Assembly: GCF_000004075.3 (NCBI RefSeq)
Contig: NC_026660.2
Location: forward strand, 30,197,498-30,261,497
DNA: 64,000 nt
From: Cucumis sativus
Taxonomy: Eukaryota; Streptophyta; Magnoliopsida; Cucurbitales; Cucurbitaceae
Direction of reading: 5' to 3'
This document shows, one piece after another, positions 11,490 through 24,278 of this stretch. The position numbers and the translations under genes were made by a program. The notes under the pieces were generated by a model, which was given only the letters and a program-made list of their open reading frames with translations, did not search any database and was not told the origin of the DNA. Position 1 is the stretch's first letter, and each line of letters begins with the position of its first letter.

Positions 11490-11960
11490 TTGATTGAAGA
11501 CCAACCATTTGCCACTTGGTCTGATCACCACTACCCTAAAAAGATTAAATTCCTTTCTTTTGGACCTAGCAGCAGCTCACAATGCCGTCCTCGGTACTCA
11601 TGGTATTATATTACAATGTCGCCTGCCCACTGCAACAATTTCTCCAAATTGGCGTCTCTTTCCAGACAAGACTCTGAAACTCAAAGTCGTTTCTTGGACT
11701 TGATTCTTCAAGAATTCAACATACGTCTGTGGCCTTTCCAATGGATATATATATATATATCACCTCCTTCCTATATCCACCATCATTATTAAAGATCATC
11801 CTTTCAAGGGTAGGAAATCAGGAAATCCCTTTGGAAACATCTTGTTAGAGATTTCTTGTGGCAAGTTTGGCTTGAATGCAACAATCGACCATTCAACATT
11901 ATACAACAACTCCTCTTTTATAACGCTAAACTTTGATTTTTCACTCTCGATTACTATTAT
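11490..11960 (+). mobile_element. Decayed LINE fragment (C-terminal reverse-transcriptase / zf-RVT region)
   Basis: Three forward frames together read like the 3' end of a plant L1-type LINE ORF2. About 11515-11560 gives HHYPKKIKF. About 11562-11640 in another frame gives AHNAVLGTHGIILQCRLP and then ISPNW. About 11660-11745, back in the first frame, gives RQDSETQSRFLDL and a RLWPFQW segment. Near 11830-11925 comes LVRDFLWQVWLECNN, equivalent to the usual LW..W.ERN block. Order and spacing match the zf-RVT tail, but at least two frameshifts and an in-frame stop show it is dead. No upstream reverse-transcriptase core is visible. Confidence 0.6.
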
Positions 11961-14519
11961 GTTTTATCAGAACTTATTTATCTAAATAATAAATAGCATC
12001 ATTCAAAATGAATCAAATGGGATGGATAGCGATGATAAAATTTCACTAGATATAGTTAGCTACCTACTTTGTTGCCTACTTCTACTTGACCATGGAGAAG
12101 AGAACAGTGGAAGTGTAGAACATAGTGTTAGAAAAAGAAAAGGAAGGAGGTGGACTAGAATGCAATTAAGAAAACAATGGGGGTAGAAGGTAAGGTAAAA
12201 AGGTTAACGGTCTGAAGAAGGCAGGATCTGACGGCGTCACGATCCTCGAGAAGAAAAGGACAGGGGACAAGGCTGACCGTCAAACGACGGCGTTTCAGAC
12301 GTTCTTTGTCGGTTTGTCGGAATCACATTCCACATTTTCTTCCTTTCCTTCATTTCTTTCGTTTTATTCACTTCTGTCCTTTTCCATAAAATCCCATCCC
12401 CCCTTTTTTGGTAACCCCTTTAACGACGTCGTTCCTCTCCATTTCTCACCTTCTTTTATAAGTAATACAAACATAAAATTAAAATTACTTTAAGAAAAAG
12501 AAGAAAAAGGAAACTTACTTTTATTTACTACTTTTTTCTTCCACAAATATATTTTCTTCCAATATTTCAAATGTTGTTATTGTTAATTTATACTTTTCAA
12601 TTAGACTCTTAATCTTAAAAGTTAATCAATTTAGATTACTTTTCAAAATAATTCATGAAACAATGTTGTGTTTTATAAAATTGACGAGGTTAATTAGTTA
12701 ATTAGCATACAATTAATGGACTGGTTTTTATGAATTTATTGAAATTTAAGGGTTTAATTCATAACCAACGATTGCGTATAAGATTTGTTCACGGTACATA
12801 ATGGAGGGAGTAAATTGTTAAACTTATAAAAATTAAAAGTGTGTATGGATCAAAAGATTTTAAAGTAGGTTTGTATTATTGAATATGTGAAAAATCATAT
12901 AATACTATTTGTAATGGTTGAATCAACATAATTTTATGAGAAACATGGCAACTATTGTTCGAGCTTGTTTGAGGTATCATAAGGTTTTAAAATGAATGGT
13001 TTAATCTCGATGAATTATTCCTATCATTTTTTACTTCACAATGAATGAGAAAACATATCTATAATAATTTGATTTTCATTTGCATTTTAAACTAGAAATA
13101 GTTTAGATACACAGCAATAATCACACATTTAAATAAGTACAACATTAATCATAGTAAGGGTTAGGGTTTGGGTAAAATTGGAGTTAATTAAGATAGTAAA
13201 TGGAAGGAAGAAAAAGGTAGTGGGTCCGAGGGTCAGAGAGAGATAGGCAGTTAAATATGTATGACGAATCCGTTAGTCCAAACTTTGACCGCTGACCAAA
13301 TAACCTCTCCCTTTCAGTTTCTTCTCTTCCCTTTTCCTTTCGCATGTCCTCTTCTTTTTCTCTTTCTAATTTCACTAATAAATCCATTTTACATTTTACA
13401 TTTTACATTATCAATCAAAAAACACTATATTTTCAAAACATAAATAATAATCATAATTATATACTCTCCATTGTCTTTTTTTTTTTCAAGTCATTTTCAA
13501 TTTGATTATTTTTGTATTTTTTTCACTTCAAAATTTCAATTTTGTCTTACTTCAAAATATTATTAATTACCATCCACTCATCAATGATTTGTTTTTCTAT
13601 CAAGTTATTGTTATAATATTTATGATTATGATCGTGCGTAAATATTAACAAAATATTTTGTCGGTATAAGTTTGTTGAATTTTTAAAAAAGTTTGAAGTT
13701 CATCTGATTATGAATTACCAAATACCATCCATTCCTTAACGTTTTACTTTGTAAATTCAGTTGAGATATTTGACATGTCATTTTTAGAGATCAAAATTTT
13801 ATACATTTAGTCTTAAATTTTAGCTTTTTATATATATATACTATATCAAAATTCTCCATTATGGCTAATAATTTACTCTTGTCAATTTCACACAATATAA
13901 TAATTTAATTTATTAAAATGAATCTAGCTCAACTTACACAGTTAGATGTTCAATTTTCTCGCTTCGGATATTGCAAAGAGAAATTATATCGTAAAATAAG
14001 CATCAAATGATATATGCCAAATTGTATTATTTGTATACAGAGATTAAAATAGATCGATACTAAAATTTCAATTTTTGGAATACATCAATTGATACTTATT
14101 TATAAGTAAAAATAAAATAGAAAAAAGCATGTATTTAGATTAATAATGAAGGAGTACCTTCACGTTGAATATTGTAGTTTTTACTTTTTTTTACAAAGAT
14201 GAATATATCCATTAATTCTTAGTATTAATGTCGAACTGATTTACATTAAGATCGACAATCCATACCAATTATAAACTACAAAGCTAAATTATATTGTAAT
14301 TTACAATTCAAAGTACAAACAATTATATATATATATATATAAACAATAATTTATGCAATCACTTCCAACAGAAGCACGCGCTGTAGCATAAAAAAAGAAA
14401 GAAAGAGAGAAAGAAAAAAAAAGAGAAAAAGGAGAAAATAATGTCGGAGTCCGTACATCAAATTCGCAGTTTGGGAACACCATAAAAGCACAGAATCAGC
14501 ACTCGAAGAAATTTGAAAA
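11961..14519. other. Spacer with a promoter-like island
   Basis: The segment 12180-12450 is GC-richer and carries two ACGACG palindromes (listed separately). Elsewhere AT-rich, with purine-rich tracts just upstream of the glutaredoxin gene. No coding sequence supported. Confidence 0.6.
12282..12433. promoter_or_regulatory. Pair of palindromic ACGACG(T/G)CGTT motifs
   Basis: AAACGACGGCGTTT at 12282-12295 and AACGACGTCGTT at 12422-12433 bracket a pyrimidine-rich stretch. Such motifs are frequent in plant core promoters and first exons. No gene starts just downstream on either strand, so the island may serve a non-coding transcript or be a relic. Confidence 0.35.
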
Positions 14520-14529
14520 AATATATATA
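14520..14529 (+). promoter_or_regulatory. TATA box of the glutaredoxin gene
   Basis: AATATATATAG followed by a GA-rich leader lies about 75 bp before the ATG. Distance and context suit a TATA element, although TA-rich runs are common in this DNA. Confidence 0.45.
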
Positions 14530-14600
14530 GAGAGAGAGAAAGAAAGAAAGAAAAGGAAGAAAAAAGTTGAAAGCAGTTTCTTCATCTCTTTTTCAAAACA

Positions 14601-14951
14601 ATGGAAATGGAATTAGCCAATCACCGGCCATTTGAGGTGGTCCGGCAGCTCGCGGAGTGCAATGCGGTGGTTGTTTTCAGCATCAGCGGCTGCTGCATGT
14701 GTACTGTTGTCAAGCGCCTTCTCTTCGGCCTTGGTGTCGGTCCCACCGTTGTCGAGCTCGATCATCTTTCTCATCCTTCCGCCGACGACATTCAAGCCGT
14801 TCTCCACCATCTCCTCCCCCACCAGCCTCACCCTATTCCTGCCGTCTTCGTCGGTGGTAAGTTCCTCGGTGGCCTCGAAACTCTCATGTCATCTCACATC
14901 AATGGCTCTCTCGTTCCCCTCCTCAAACAAGCTGGCGCTCTCTGGCTCTGA
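14601..14951 (+). CDS. CC-type (class III, ROXY-like) glutaredoxin
   Basis: Small plant-specific glutaredoxin, 116 residues, intronless as usual in the class. The active site is C31-C32-M33-C34 in GCCMCTVVKRLLFGLGV, the CC-type signature. The glutathione-binding side follows with IPAVFVGGKFLGGLETLM, and the protein ends in ALWL (113-116), the tail known to be needed for binding TGA bZIP factors. Proteins of this class act with TGA factors in the nucleus and cytosol in flower development, nitrate signalling and jasmonate responses; which role applies here cannot be told. The first ATG gives MEMELANHRPF; the second Met two codons later is possible. The TATA-like run is 75 bp upstream. Confidence 0.92.
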   Translation: MEMELANHRPFEVVRQLAECNAVVVFSISGCCMCTVVKRLLFGLGVGPTVVELDHLSHPSADDIQAVLHHLLPHQPHPIPAVFVGGKFLGGLETLMSSHINGSLVPLLKQAGALWL

Positions 14952-15798
14952 TCTCATGCACTACTTCACTAACTTTCTCTACTCGTCGAAGGTTCAAATC
15001 TTCACGTTTATTTTATATATATATATATATATAGTCTTAGGAAATGTTAACTTTCTATAGGAGAGAGGTGAAGTTTATGAATACCCACTTTGCCATATTT
15101 GTAATGAAATCCTATGTTCTTGAAAATTTAAAATTTTTCTTTTTACAAGAACATAACCTGATATAGTTTCAAGTTAATGAAGTTATTTTTATTTTTATAT
15201 ATCTCTCTCTACCTTTCTCTAACATTCAGTAACCCTTCTCAATCTTTTTTTAAACTAAAGGAAAATATAACTATACATGAAAAATAATAATGGGTTTTCT
15301 TTTTTTGTTTTTAATCTCTGCATTTCTCTGAATGGTTCAAAATAAAGGGAGAAGATGGATTAGTAGCCATTGTTAAGGGTATAGATATATGAAAGAGAAA
15401 ATAAAAACGAAAAGGGTATTTATGTGTTTCTGAATATGATGTTTGAAGAATGGATAGGTATATGTGTAAGAAGAAGAATAATGGAGGTATTTTGAGATCT
15501 CTGGGTATCATTCTTTTCTTTGTTTTACTGTGAAAATGGAAAATGATATGAATGAAGGATTTTTTTTTTTTTTTTTTAAATGAACTTTTGGAAAAGGAAA
15601 ATGATTTATAATATATATACGTAAAATGGGTATATGAAAAAAAGAGAAAAAAAGAGAAAAATATGATTGGAGTGAAATTGGAAGAAGAAAGTATGGGGAA
15701 AATAATAGAACGTCATTCTTTGGTGGTACTGATAACAGATGCCATAATCGTTTTTCTCTTCATCCTATACAGATCATTAGAGACAGCCACAGAGATTT

Positions 15799-15842
<44 letters not shown>

Positions 15843-17526
15843 TGTGTATTTATAAATTTAAATGGTGCAAAACAATATATATGTTTGGCTAAATATATCA
15901 AACCAGTACTTGTCTTTTAGGAGTAACCATGCATTATTTTGCCATTTTGTTGTAATATTTGATTCTTTGGAATCTCCCAAGGCCTAATAACACTTAATTC
16001 TATACATTGTTTGTTATTTGTTATGGATAATTTTAGTTCTGAAAACTATGAATTTTTTTTATATAAGAATTTAATAGAAATTCAAACATTTCTTTTAACA
16101 GGCGAATAAAACTATAAAATTAGGAAGAAATCAATTTATAGTTATAATTTTAGGGAATACTTTTCAATATTTGACTCTTGAGCCATTAATTAATTGAGAG
16201 AGTTTTAAATAAGAATACTCATCTTTTTAGTACAAAATATAGATTAGAGAATTGAAAGTAAATGCATATTAAATAATCATTAACAAACATATTAACTACT
16301 AAATTAATTATAAGACTACCTTTTTTATATTTTACTAATTCAATGTGTCTATGGTATTTTATGTGTATATATATTTGTCTATGTATATAATAAGTTTTTT
16401 TTTTAAGTAGACCTAATTTTAATTACAAAAGTATTAGAAAATTATAAATTAATGGTTAGTTTAATAATAACGCACCCCTTAATGGATAGATGTGATAATG
16501 CATTATCCTTTGTGCCTTAAGATAAGAGTTAAAGATGAAAATATAACTATTTAATACTATATAGTTTAACAAATCTTATAGTTTTTAACATAACACAATA
16601 CAAGTTAATTATATATATATATATAAATTAATATACAAATCTACATATTTTCATAGTTTAATATAATAATAAATCTAAAACTCGAGCAACAAATTCAAAT
16701 TCTTCTCACTTTTGAGTTGTGATATAAAATTACAAACATATAACCTGCCTTTGCTGTAACAACTTATTTCACAGAGATAAACTAGGAATGAAAATTAATT
16801 AATAAATATGTAATAATTACAATTTATTAGTTTTTTTTGTTGAGGAATAATCAGAATTTACTAAAAAAGAGAAAAGATCTTATCAATTAATTTTATTAAA
16901 GAAAATATGTTCTTATAAAGTTTACGAAATGTGATTGGATGTTATAACGAAGAAGATTTTTGATTGGCAGTTGTTAGTTGGCATCCAAATTTTGGGTGCT
17001 TTTTTTTAATTGTTATTATTTGGGTTAAGAAAACCAAAGTCGGCAAGAAACAATGACGCCATAAAAGTGAATTTGAATTCCAACGTTACTTCTATATGTG
17101 TATATATATATATAACATTATTCTTTCAACTTAACTGAAAAAATTATTGTATTTAATGCTTGAAGGCATTGTATTTGGATGAATAAAAATTTTAAATTAT
17201 ACACTTGACTTACTATCTATTTTACAACATTTCCATTGAAGAAATTAGGTTTCTGCCATAATTGGACAGTTCTGAGCATTGAATTCCAATTTGGAAACCA
17301 TTAAAAACCAATTTACTTACCACCCGCCCATCGATTTTTTGTACACGTTTCTTCAAATTTCAATCTTATTATTCTTCTTCGCCACCGGTCTCACAATCCG
17401 TCATTGACCCATTTTTTCATTCTTCTCCCAGTCTTCACGTTACGTTCACAATATCATTTTTTCTGCGTTTCCCCCCATTTCCGGCTGCCGGAGACAGGAT
17501 CCCTTTTATTACAATCGCCGGAAGTG
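14952..17526. other. Spacer between glutaredoxin and ERO1
   Basis: Contains glutaredoxin 3' UTR, many TA tracts (15018-15033, 15803-15839, 16611-16625, 17099-17115) and a poly-T run near 15560. The two frames over 15663-15920 on opposite strands come from the TA tract. The last 200 bases are a C/T-rich leader for ERO1. Confidence 0.65.
15803..15839. repeat. (TA)n microsatellite, about 18 units
   Basis: Perfect alternating TA run, probably length-polymorphic. Confidence 0.9.
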
Positions 17527-20500
17527 ATGGTTGGGGTAAAGGGTCCCAGATACAGATGGGGTTTGTTGATGGGTGGTGCTCTCATCGCTGTTTTTCTAGC
17601 TGTGGCCATGACTTCTCGGACCGCTCCTATGATTGCGCTCTTTGGCCGCACTAATAAGCCTTGTCCTTGTGCTAATGTATGTTTTCAGAATCTTAATTGT
17701 CTCTCTGGGTGTGTTTAAATGATGTGATACTTAGAGATTAAGGCAGCCGTGGTTTGTACTTTTTGTTTAAGCTAAGCTAAGCACTTCACCACATTCTTCT
17801 AGTCTTCGTTGAATTGCTGCAGAAATTGGGGTTTGGATTAATCGGGATAGTTTAGAGTTTTGGTTTGGTTGATAGTTTATGCAATTTTAAGTTTTTGTGG
17901 ATCTTTGATTTGGGTTATGGGATTTATATCTTCTATCTTTCATTAAACCTGTATGATTCTTAATTCGCAGGATACCCCGAAGTACAGCGGTATGGTGGAG
18001 GGTTGTTGTTGTGATTATGAGACTGTAGATCGATTGAATGAGGAAGTGTTATATCCGTCCCTTCAAGAGCTTGTTAAAACTCCATTCTTTCGCTATTTCA
18101 AGGTTTGCTTCAATTTAATTGGCTGATTGTTATGAACTGATACCATACCATTTCTTGTTGTACTTTGGATCTACACGTCAATTTGAAAGAAACTCTTCTG
18201 TGTTACTTTACGAAATGAATGTGCAATATGTAAGGGGAGGGATTGAGGAATAAGACTCCTTTCGGCTGTAATTTTCAAGTCTTCAAGAAAATGACAGGAG
18301 GGAAGAAAATTTTGACGTTGATAAGCAATGTGATACTTAGCTTGTTCTGTTTAATACATTTGCATCGCATATTGTAATTACTCGTGTTAGTTGTTGTTTT
18401 GTGCACATCTAGCTTACTGATATGCCTATTGCCAATGCATGCTCATCATTCACAGGCTAAGTTGTGGTGTGATTGTCCCTTCTGGCCTGACGACGGTATG
18501 TGCCGGTTGCGAGATTGTAGTGTTTGTGAATGTCCAGATAACGAGTTCCCTGAATCATTTAAAAAGCCTCATATCCTTTCATCTGAGGCCTTTGTTTGTC
18601 AAGAGGGAAAGCCCCAAGCTACTGTGGATCGCACATTAGATCGTAAAGCTTTCAAAGGTTGGACTGAAATAGACAACCCCTGGACCAATGACGATGAAAC
18701 TGATAATGGTGTGTATACTAAATACAACACTTCAGTAAGAACATTGGTTATTCTGTTGTCTGATCTCTTATTTGGGTATTTATTTCCAATTGTTTTATTT
18801 GTACCAGCTGAGATGACATATGTAAACCTTCAACTGAACCCTGAACGCTACACTGGATACACTGGTCCATCTGCTAGAAGGATTTGGGATGCCGTCTATT
18901 CAGAGAATTGCCCAAAACGTAACATCTCTCTCGCTCATTTCCTCTCAATGTACTTGATTTTTATGCAACTATCATTCGCTCTCAAACATACATTATGAAA
19001 AACTGAACCCAGAATCTTTGAATGGAAGAGTAGAGAATTGTGGGCTAAGACTCCTGGAACTAATACTGACTGATAACACAGCATCTTAGAAATACCAGTA
19101 AAAAATGCTGTTCAACGATCTCACTTCCTTATTTGAGTAGCAATTTTTAGATGTGGGGTCACCAATTAGAGTAAATGTGGGGCTTCTCAAGAAGTGGTGA
19201 TAAAATGTTTTTCAAATCGACACTCCTACTTTTTATTGACGACTACTTGCAAATTAATCTCCTTGGCATTTCAGCTCTGGTGCAAAATTTTGCTTTTATA
19301 TTCCGTTCATTTGACATTTATCAGTAGGGAAGGTTGTAAAATTTGATACACTTGGTGTAATTAATTTTTGGTTTATAGATTTTTAGAAAGACTTTTTCTG
19401 AATGGAGTTATAAGGACATTGTATCAGTTCAGATCGTGGTCTCTATCTTAATTCGGATGTTATATTGCTGCACATCCTATTCTCATATAAAAATGATGGT
19501 ATTCATTATATGGTATAGGTAAATCACGATAATCTCCACTATTCCGTAGCTTGATTTTTTAACATCTTTCTGTTTCTTCTTTTTCCAGATCCGTCAGAAG
19601 AGTTATGCCAAGAGGAAAGAATATTATACAAAATGATATCTGGTCTACATTCCTCTATTTCAGTCCATATAGCTGCTGATTATCTGATCGATGAGGCTAA
19701 AAATTTGGTACAGTTTCTATTTCATGAAATTCCCAATCTGCCTTGGTTATAGTCTTCATTAATTTGAAGTATTCCTCTTCGTTTTTCTTTGCAGTGGGGT
19801 CAAAATCTTTCTTTGTTGTATGATCGTGTCCTACGATATCCAGATCGTGTTAGAAACCTGTACTTCACATATCTCTTTGTTCTCCGAGCTGTGACAAAAG
19901 TGAGTAGGAACAACGCTGTTCTGCTGCCATTGTTTTCATTACATGAAATTGAAAGTGGTCCTAATTATATGTTTCTTTCTTAATGTTGTTATTCAATGGT
20001 ATTGTCGGTGTTTTTGCCTCTGTTATTTTAATATATCCACTTTTTGTTGTAAATACATCTAGGCTACAGAGTACCTAGAGCACGCCGAATATGATACTGG
20101 TAACTTGAATGAGGATCTGAAGACACAGTCCTTGATGAAACAAATGCTTTTTAATTCCAAATTACAAGCTGCTTGCCCACTTCCATTTGATGAAGCCAAG
20201 TTATGGAAAGGTCAAAAAGGACCAGAATTGAAGCAGCAAATACAAAAGCAATTCAGAAACATCAGGTCTTTCTTTTAGGCCATTCCTTTTTTCCTTTGAT
20301 CCTTTGATAAAATATTATGCAAGTTGTTACTCTCTTCTTTTATGTCATGCAGTGCACTGATGGATTGTGTCGGATGCGAGAAATGTCGACTTTGGGGGAA
20401 GCTTCAGGTTCTTGGTCTCGGTACTGCATTGAAGATCCTCTTCTCTGGTGATGATCATCAGGAACACTTGGGTCTGGATGTAAGTAATTCTGAATTATCA

Positions 20501-21390
20501 ACCTCCATATCTTCTCATCTTCTTTTATGTTCTGAGAAACCCTGAATTTGTTTTGTTTGAATCGGGCATGACAAAAACTTAACTAGAAACCTATAGCATT
20601 CGTGCTATTGTGTGTCGGAAAGACATTTCTAGACTTGTGATTCTTGCGAACTTTTTGGGAGTAATTTAAAACTGTTAAAATTATTTTTGTTATGTCTGAG
20701 ATCTCTCTAAAAAATGCATTTAATTTAATTTTACTCTTCTAGATGCAATTTTCATTTTATCAAAATTTGGTTCAAAATTTTAAAAATATGTTTTATTGTA
20801 ATTTTAAAATAATGAAAGCTGCTTCAACAACTTTAGGATCACTCTCAAACAACTATCATCCAATGATCTCTGAACTATTTGTTATGCCTCTCAGCAGCTA
20901 TCTTCACTAGACTTTTGATACTTCATGTCCAAGTATTCTTTCGAAGCACTTAAAACTCATAACTCATATGTGGGCTTATTTGAACTTACCTCGTGGTGTT
21001 TTGAATTTCTAGATGAATCATCTTCATAGTTCATACTACTCTAGCTTGTCACTACAGTAATGCTAGTTTTGTTTCTAGACGAATTATCATTATACTCTGA
21101 TTTTTTTTTGACGAATTTTTTCCGAATGTGCATAACTGCTACATGTCATTGAGTGATTGGATATTATCATAGACCAACAAAATCTTACCTATCTTATTTC
21201 CCCTCGGTTGCAGTTGCAAAGGAATGAAGTAATTGCGCTCATGAACCTGCTCAATCGACTATCGGAATCTGTCAAATTCGTTCATGAAGTCGGACCATCA
21301 GTCGAAACTACAATGGAAGGACAAATTGCAGCTACCATCACAGAAAGTTGTCCGTTTCATAGAATGTGGGCATCCATATTCAATAGCTAG
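17527..21390 (+). CDS. ERO1: Endoplasmic reticulum oxidoreductin 1 (ERO1)
   Basis: FAD-dependent thiol oxidase that re-oxidises protein disulfide isomerase in the ER lumen. Exons: 17527-17676, 17971-18102, 18456-18708, 18808-18918, 19589-19707, 19795-19899, 20063-20265, 20353-20479, 21214-21390; 458 residues, near the usual plant length. The N-terminus has one hydrophobic anchor ([18 protein letters not shown], about residues 12-29), as in type II plant ERO1. The outer shuttle pair is C110-x4-C115 in [11 protein letters not shown]. The inner active site is C363-x2-C366-x2-C369 (CVGCEKC). FAD-contact segments include [21 protein letters not shown] and [14 protein letters not shown]. The start is the ATG at 17527; the frame stays open upstream but without an earlier ATG giving a better N-terminus. 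Intron 3 (18709-18807) is 99 nt with no stop in frame. Confidence 0.95.
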
Positions 21391-22595
21391 CCTAAACACT
21401 TCGTTATAAATTTTAAAGTTTGTAACTGAGGATAATGTTAAAATCTTCACATCTTAGCAAAAAGCATTTACCCTAGTACCAACGAGAGTTTCTTGTGAGC
21501 CCTATAATAGTTTTAGCACATGAACTATGAGAGATACAATTGATGTAAAATGGATTTTGAAGAATGTAAAGATAATAACCCTACCACAAAGTATGATCAT
21601 CCTCCACAATTTTCACCCGCGTGTCATTTATAGTTGTTCCTTTTTCATGTATGACCATTGATTCATATGGGTGCTCCTTAATTCAATTGATTCGTCCTTC
21701 AATGTTTTTAATCAAACTAATAAATGCTAAATGCTAAATGCAATGTATAGAAAAGGAAATGAAGTCTATAATTCAAATATTGTGAACAAATAAATTCTGT
21801 AAGCCTGTTTTTTGCTGGCAAAAATAGAAATAACTACTTCCGCTGTGTAGTGATATTAGCGCACAGAAAATGGATACATACAGCACACAAATATTTTATA
21901 TGCTTCACTGTTTTCATAACTAAGTATACAAATTGTTGTATCCATGGGGTAATCAGCCTATTCATAACAGACTATCAATTTTGTGCATGTGCCTCCCTTA
22001 CTTTGGAAGAATCACTGGATTCTCAGGTCAGGTAAGTGAATTTTGAATATAGTTATTGCCTACAAGAGAGAAAGAAAGAGAGAAAAAGGAGATTAAGAAT
22101 TGGTAGAAAGATAACAAAAGAAATATGTTTGCACTGGCAACAATTAACACGGTCTTCTAATGTGAGAGATGTATGTCGAATGCAGCATCAAGGATGTTAT
22201 AATATTAACATTTCAAGTAGGCATCCATAATCAGTGAAACTTGTAATCCTTGCTTTCATAAGTTTTAAGAACGATAATCATTCGATTCATTCCATTTAGG
22301 AAATTAAGGCTTTGATGAGCAATTGGGTAAGTGTTGAAAATTATGCCCATCTCCTCGTTAATCTTTTCTAAAGAACAATTTAAATGTATAGCCAAATGCA
22401 GTTTTCAAAACTTGACATGAATTTTGAAAGCATTTGTAAGAAGTACAAAACAAACCTTGGCCAGAACACCTACTATTATTATTTTCTAAAAACGAAAAGG
22501 TAGGGGAAAACGATTCCCCATATGAGACAGCTACAAAAAGCTCGGTAGACAATGATCTACGAAATTCTTAAAATGCTTATTAAACATATCAATAC
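21391..22595. other. Convergent 3' regions of ERO1 and the 98-residue gene
   Basis: Probably 3' UTRs of the two flanking genes on opposite strands. Contains a short (AAATGCT)3 run near 21721. Frames here have no recognisable product. Confidence 0.6.
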
Positions 22596-24278
22596 CTAGC
22601 GGGATTTCTTTTGACGTTTGCTGGGCTTCGTTGTCTCTTTTCTTGGATCATCAGGTGCTTTTAACTCAATATATGGCTGCAAGCATATTAAGACAAAATG
22701 AGTAAAAAATCAAACTAAATCATTGGATTTTACATCGTGAAAATGGACTTTATGCTTAGTTAAGGTCAGGCATCCATACAAATTATCTACCTTGATATGG
22801 ATTCTCCATATATATTTTCTCTATGGCCAATTGCTACCTAAAGCCATGTTCCTTAACGTCTTATCATCTTGAATATAAGTATAACTACCAAAAATAAATT
22901 GCCATCCAAAAAGGAGACTTAGTATATTATAATCCTTGTGGTAAGCACCGATGAATAATTGAAGGTTACAAATCTGGAATCACATAAAAGTCCACAGCGC
23001 AAATATATATGCCAGAGTTGCAATGAAGATAAATTATCCAATGTGGCCAACACTAGTAGTTTCATGAGAGAAATCTACTTCAAATTTAGATCTGGAGGTT
23101 TTTTAGAGAACGCATGAGGCACCCAAATTAAATAATTCTCCAACAATGAAAGAAATAGTAATCATTGTGATCAGGTTTCAAACTTGTCAGGCCTAAAATG
23201 AGCTACAAAGGAAGTGCGAGGAGACAAAGCGATGTGATCGAATAAGGTCAAAATGAATCAAACAATTATCAATTTTTTAATCAAGTCTAAATGGAAGGCA
23301 ATGAAAAAAGGACTAAAAAAGTATACATTAAAAGGTTAAAGGATTTGGATACTGGCCAGAGGGGACGACTTAAAACTCAAACTATTAGTTTTGGCCGAAA
23401 TCTCTAGTTCAAACATCTGGTTCATGGAAAAATGATTGGAGATTAGTGGTTCACAAGTACAGTAGCTCAATGGAAGAAAATTTCGAATAGTTCCAAGTAT
23501 TGAATCATTTTGATAAATCGTCCCAAGAAAAAAAAAACATTGAAATAGAAGAAATAGAAGGCTGAATTACAAACCTCGTCCCACTTTCTTTGGAGCTCAA
23601 GAAGCTCTTGGCAGTATACAAGACACTCAGCGTGATATGCAGCAGCTAGTTCTTTTATCAATGCCTTCCTTCTAATGATACCAATCACTTCAAAAGAGAG
23701 GGGGGGGAAAAACGATAAGCTCAATTACAATACATGGAACTGGAAAATTTAAGAAGAAATGTCCCTTAAAACATCTCTAACAATGTCTTGCTCTACCATT
23801 CAAATTGGGAATGGATCAAGATTAATTCTACTATACCACCTCACACGACAAAGTAGCAAACCCAAAGATTGAAAAACCAGTTTCAAAACCTGAATGACCA
23901 AACGCAAAGTCGAAAACTGACGAACAAGATCAGCAATTAAAGTTTGTTGCTACTATATCATAAACAAGAGGGGAGCAAATTCGCCCATTCCCATACCTAG
24001 AATCTATAAATCCATGGAATCTCATGTGCTTAAGAAAACAAAAACCCCATTACTCGAGAATAAAGATCAAAACAACCCAACCCTATCAATTCCCAAAACG
24101 ACATTCAATACCTAAAAACCCCAACAAACGAAAATTTTCAAAATCAGGAAATCAAGATGGATAGAAAAACATTACTTCGACTGGGATCAAAGCGAGGCGG
24201 AGGCGGTGGCGGAGGCACCGAATCGATATCGAGTGGAGGTTGAGTTTCAGATTGGGGTTGTTGCGATTCGTCAGCCAT
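22596..24278 (-). CDS. Small conserved plant protein of unknown function (98 aa)
   Basis: Three exons on the minus strand, 24278-24176, 23687-23575 and 22676-22596, give 98 residues. The N-terminus (MADESQQPQSETQPP) leads to a run of seven prolines and RFDPSR. The central exon gives MIGIIRRKALIKELAAAYHA and ECLVYCQELLELQRKWDE, which looks like a long amphipathic helix able to form a coiled coil. The C-terminus (PYIELKAPDDPRKETTKPSK then RQKKSR) is strongly basic and could be a nuclear signal. Splice phases agree at both junctions; the first splits the ATG of MIG. I recall similar short plant proteins annotated as uncharacterised, and no function is assigned. The start is the first ATG in a leader preceded by a GTCGTC repeat. 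Confidence 0.85.

Noticed and set aside
15663-15920. Overlapping frames on both strands with Ile-Tyr repeats
   Set aside because: They arise from the (TA)18 tract at 15803-15839.
17404-17526. N-terminal extension of ERO1 to an earlier start
   Set aside because: The frame is open but begins at TTG, not ATG. The ATG at 17527 gives the expected short cytosolic end and anchor.
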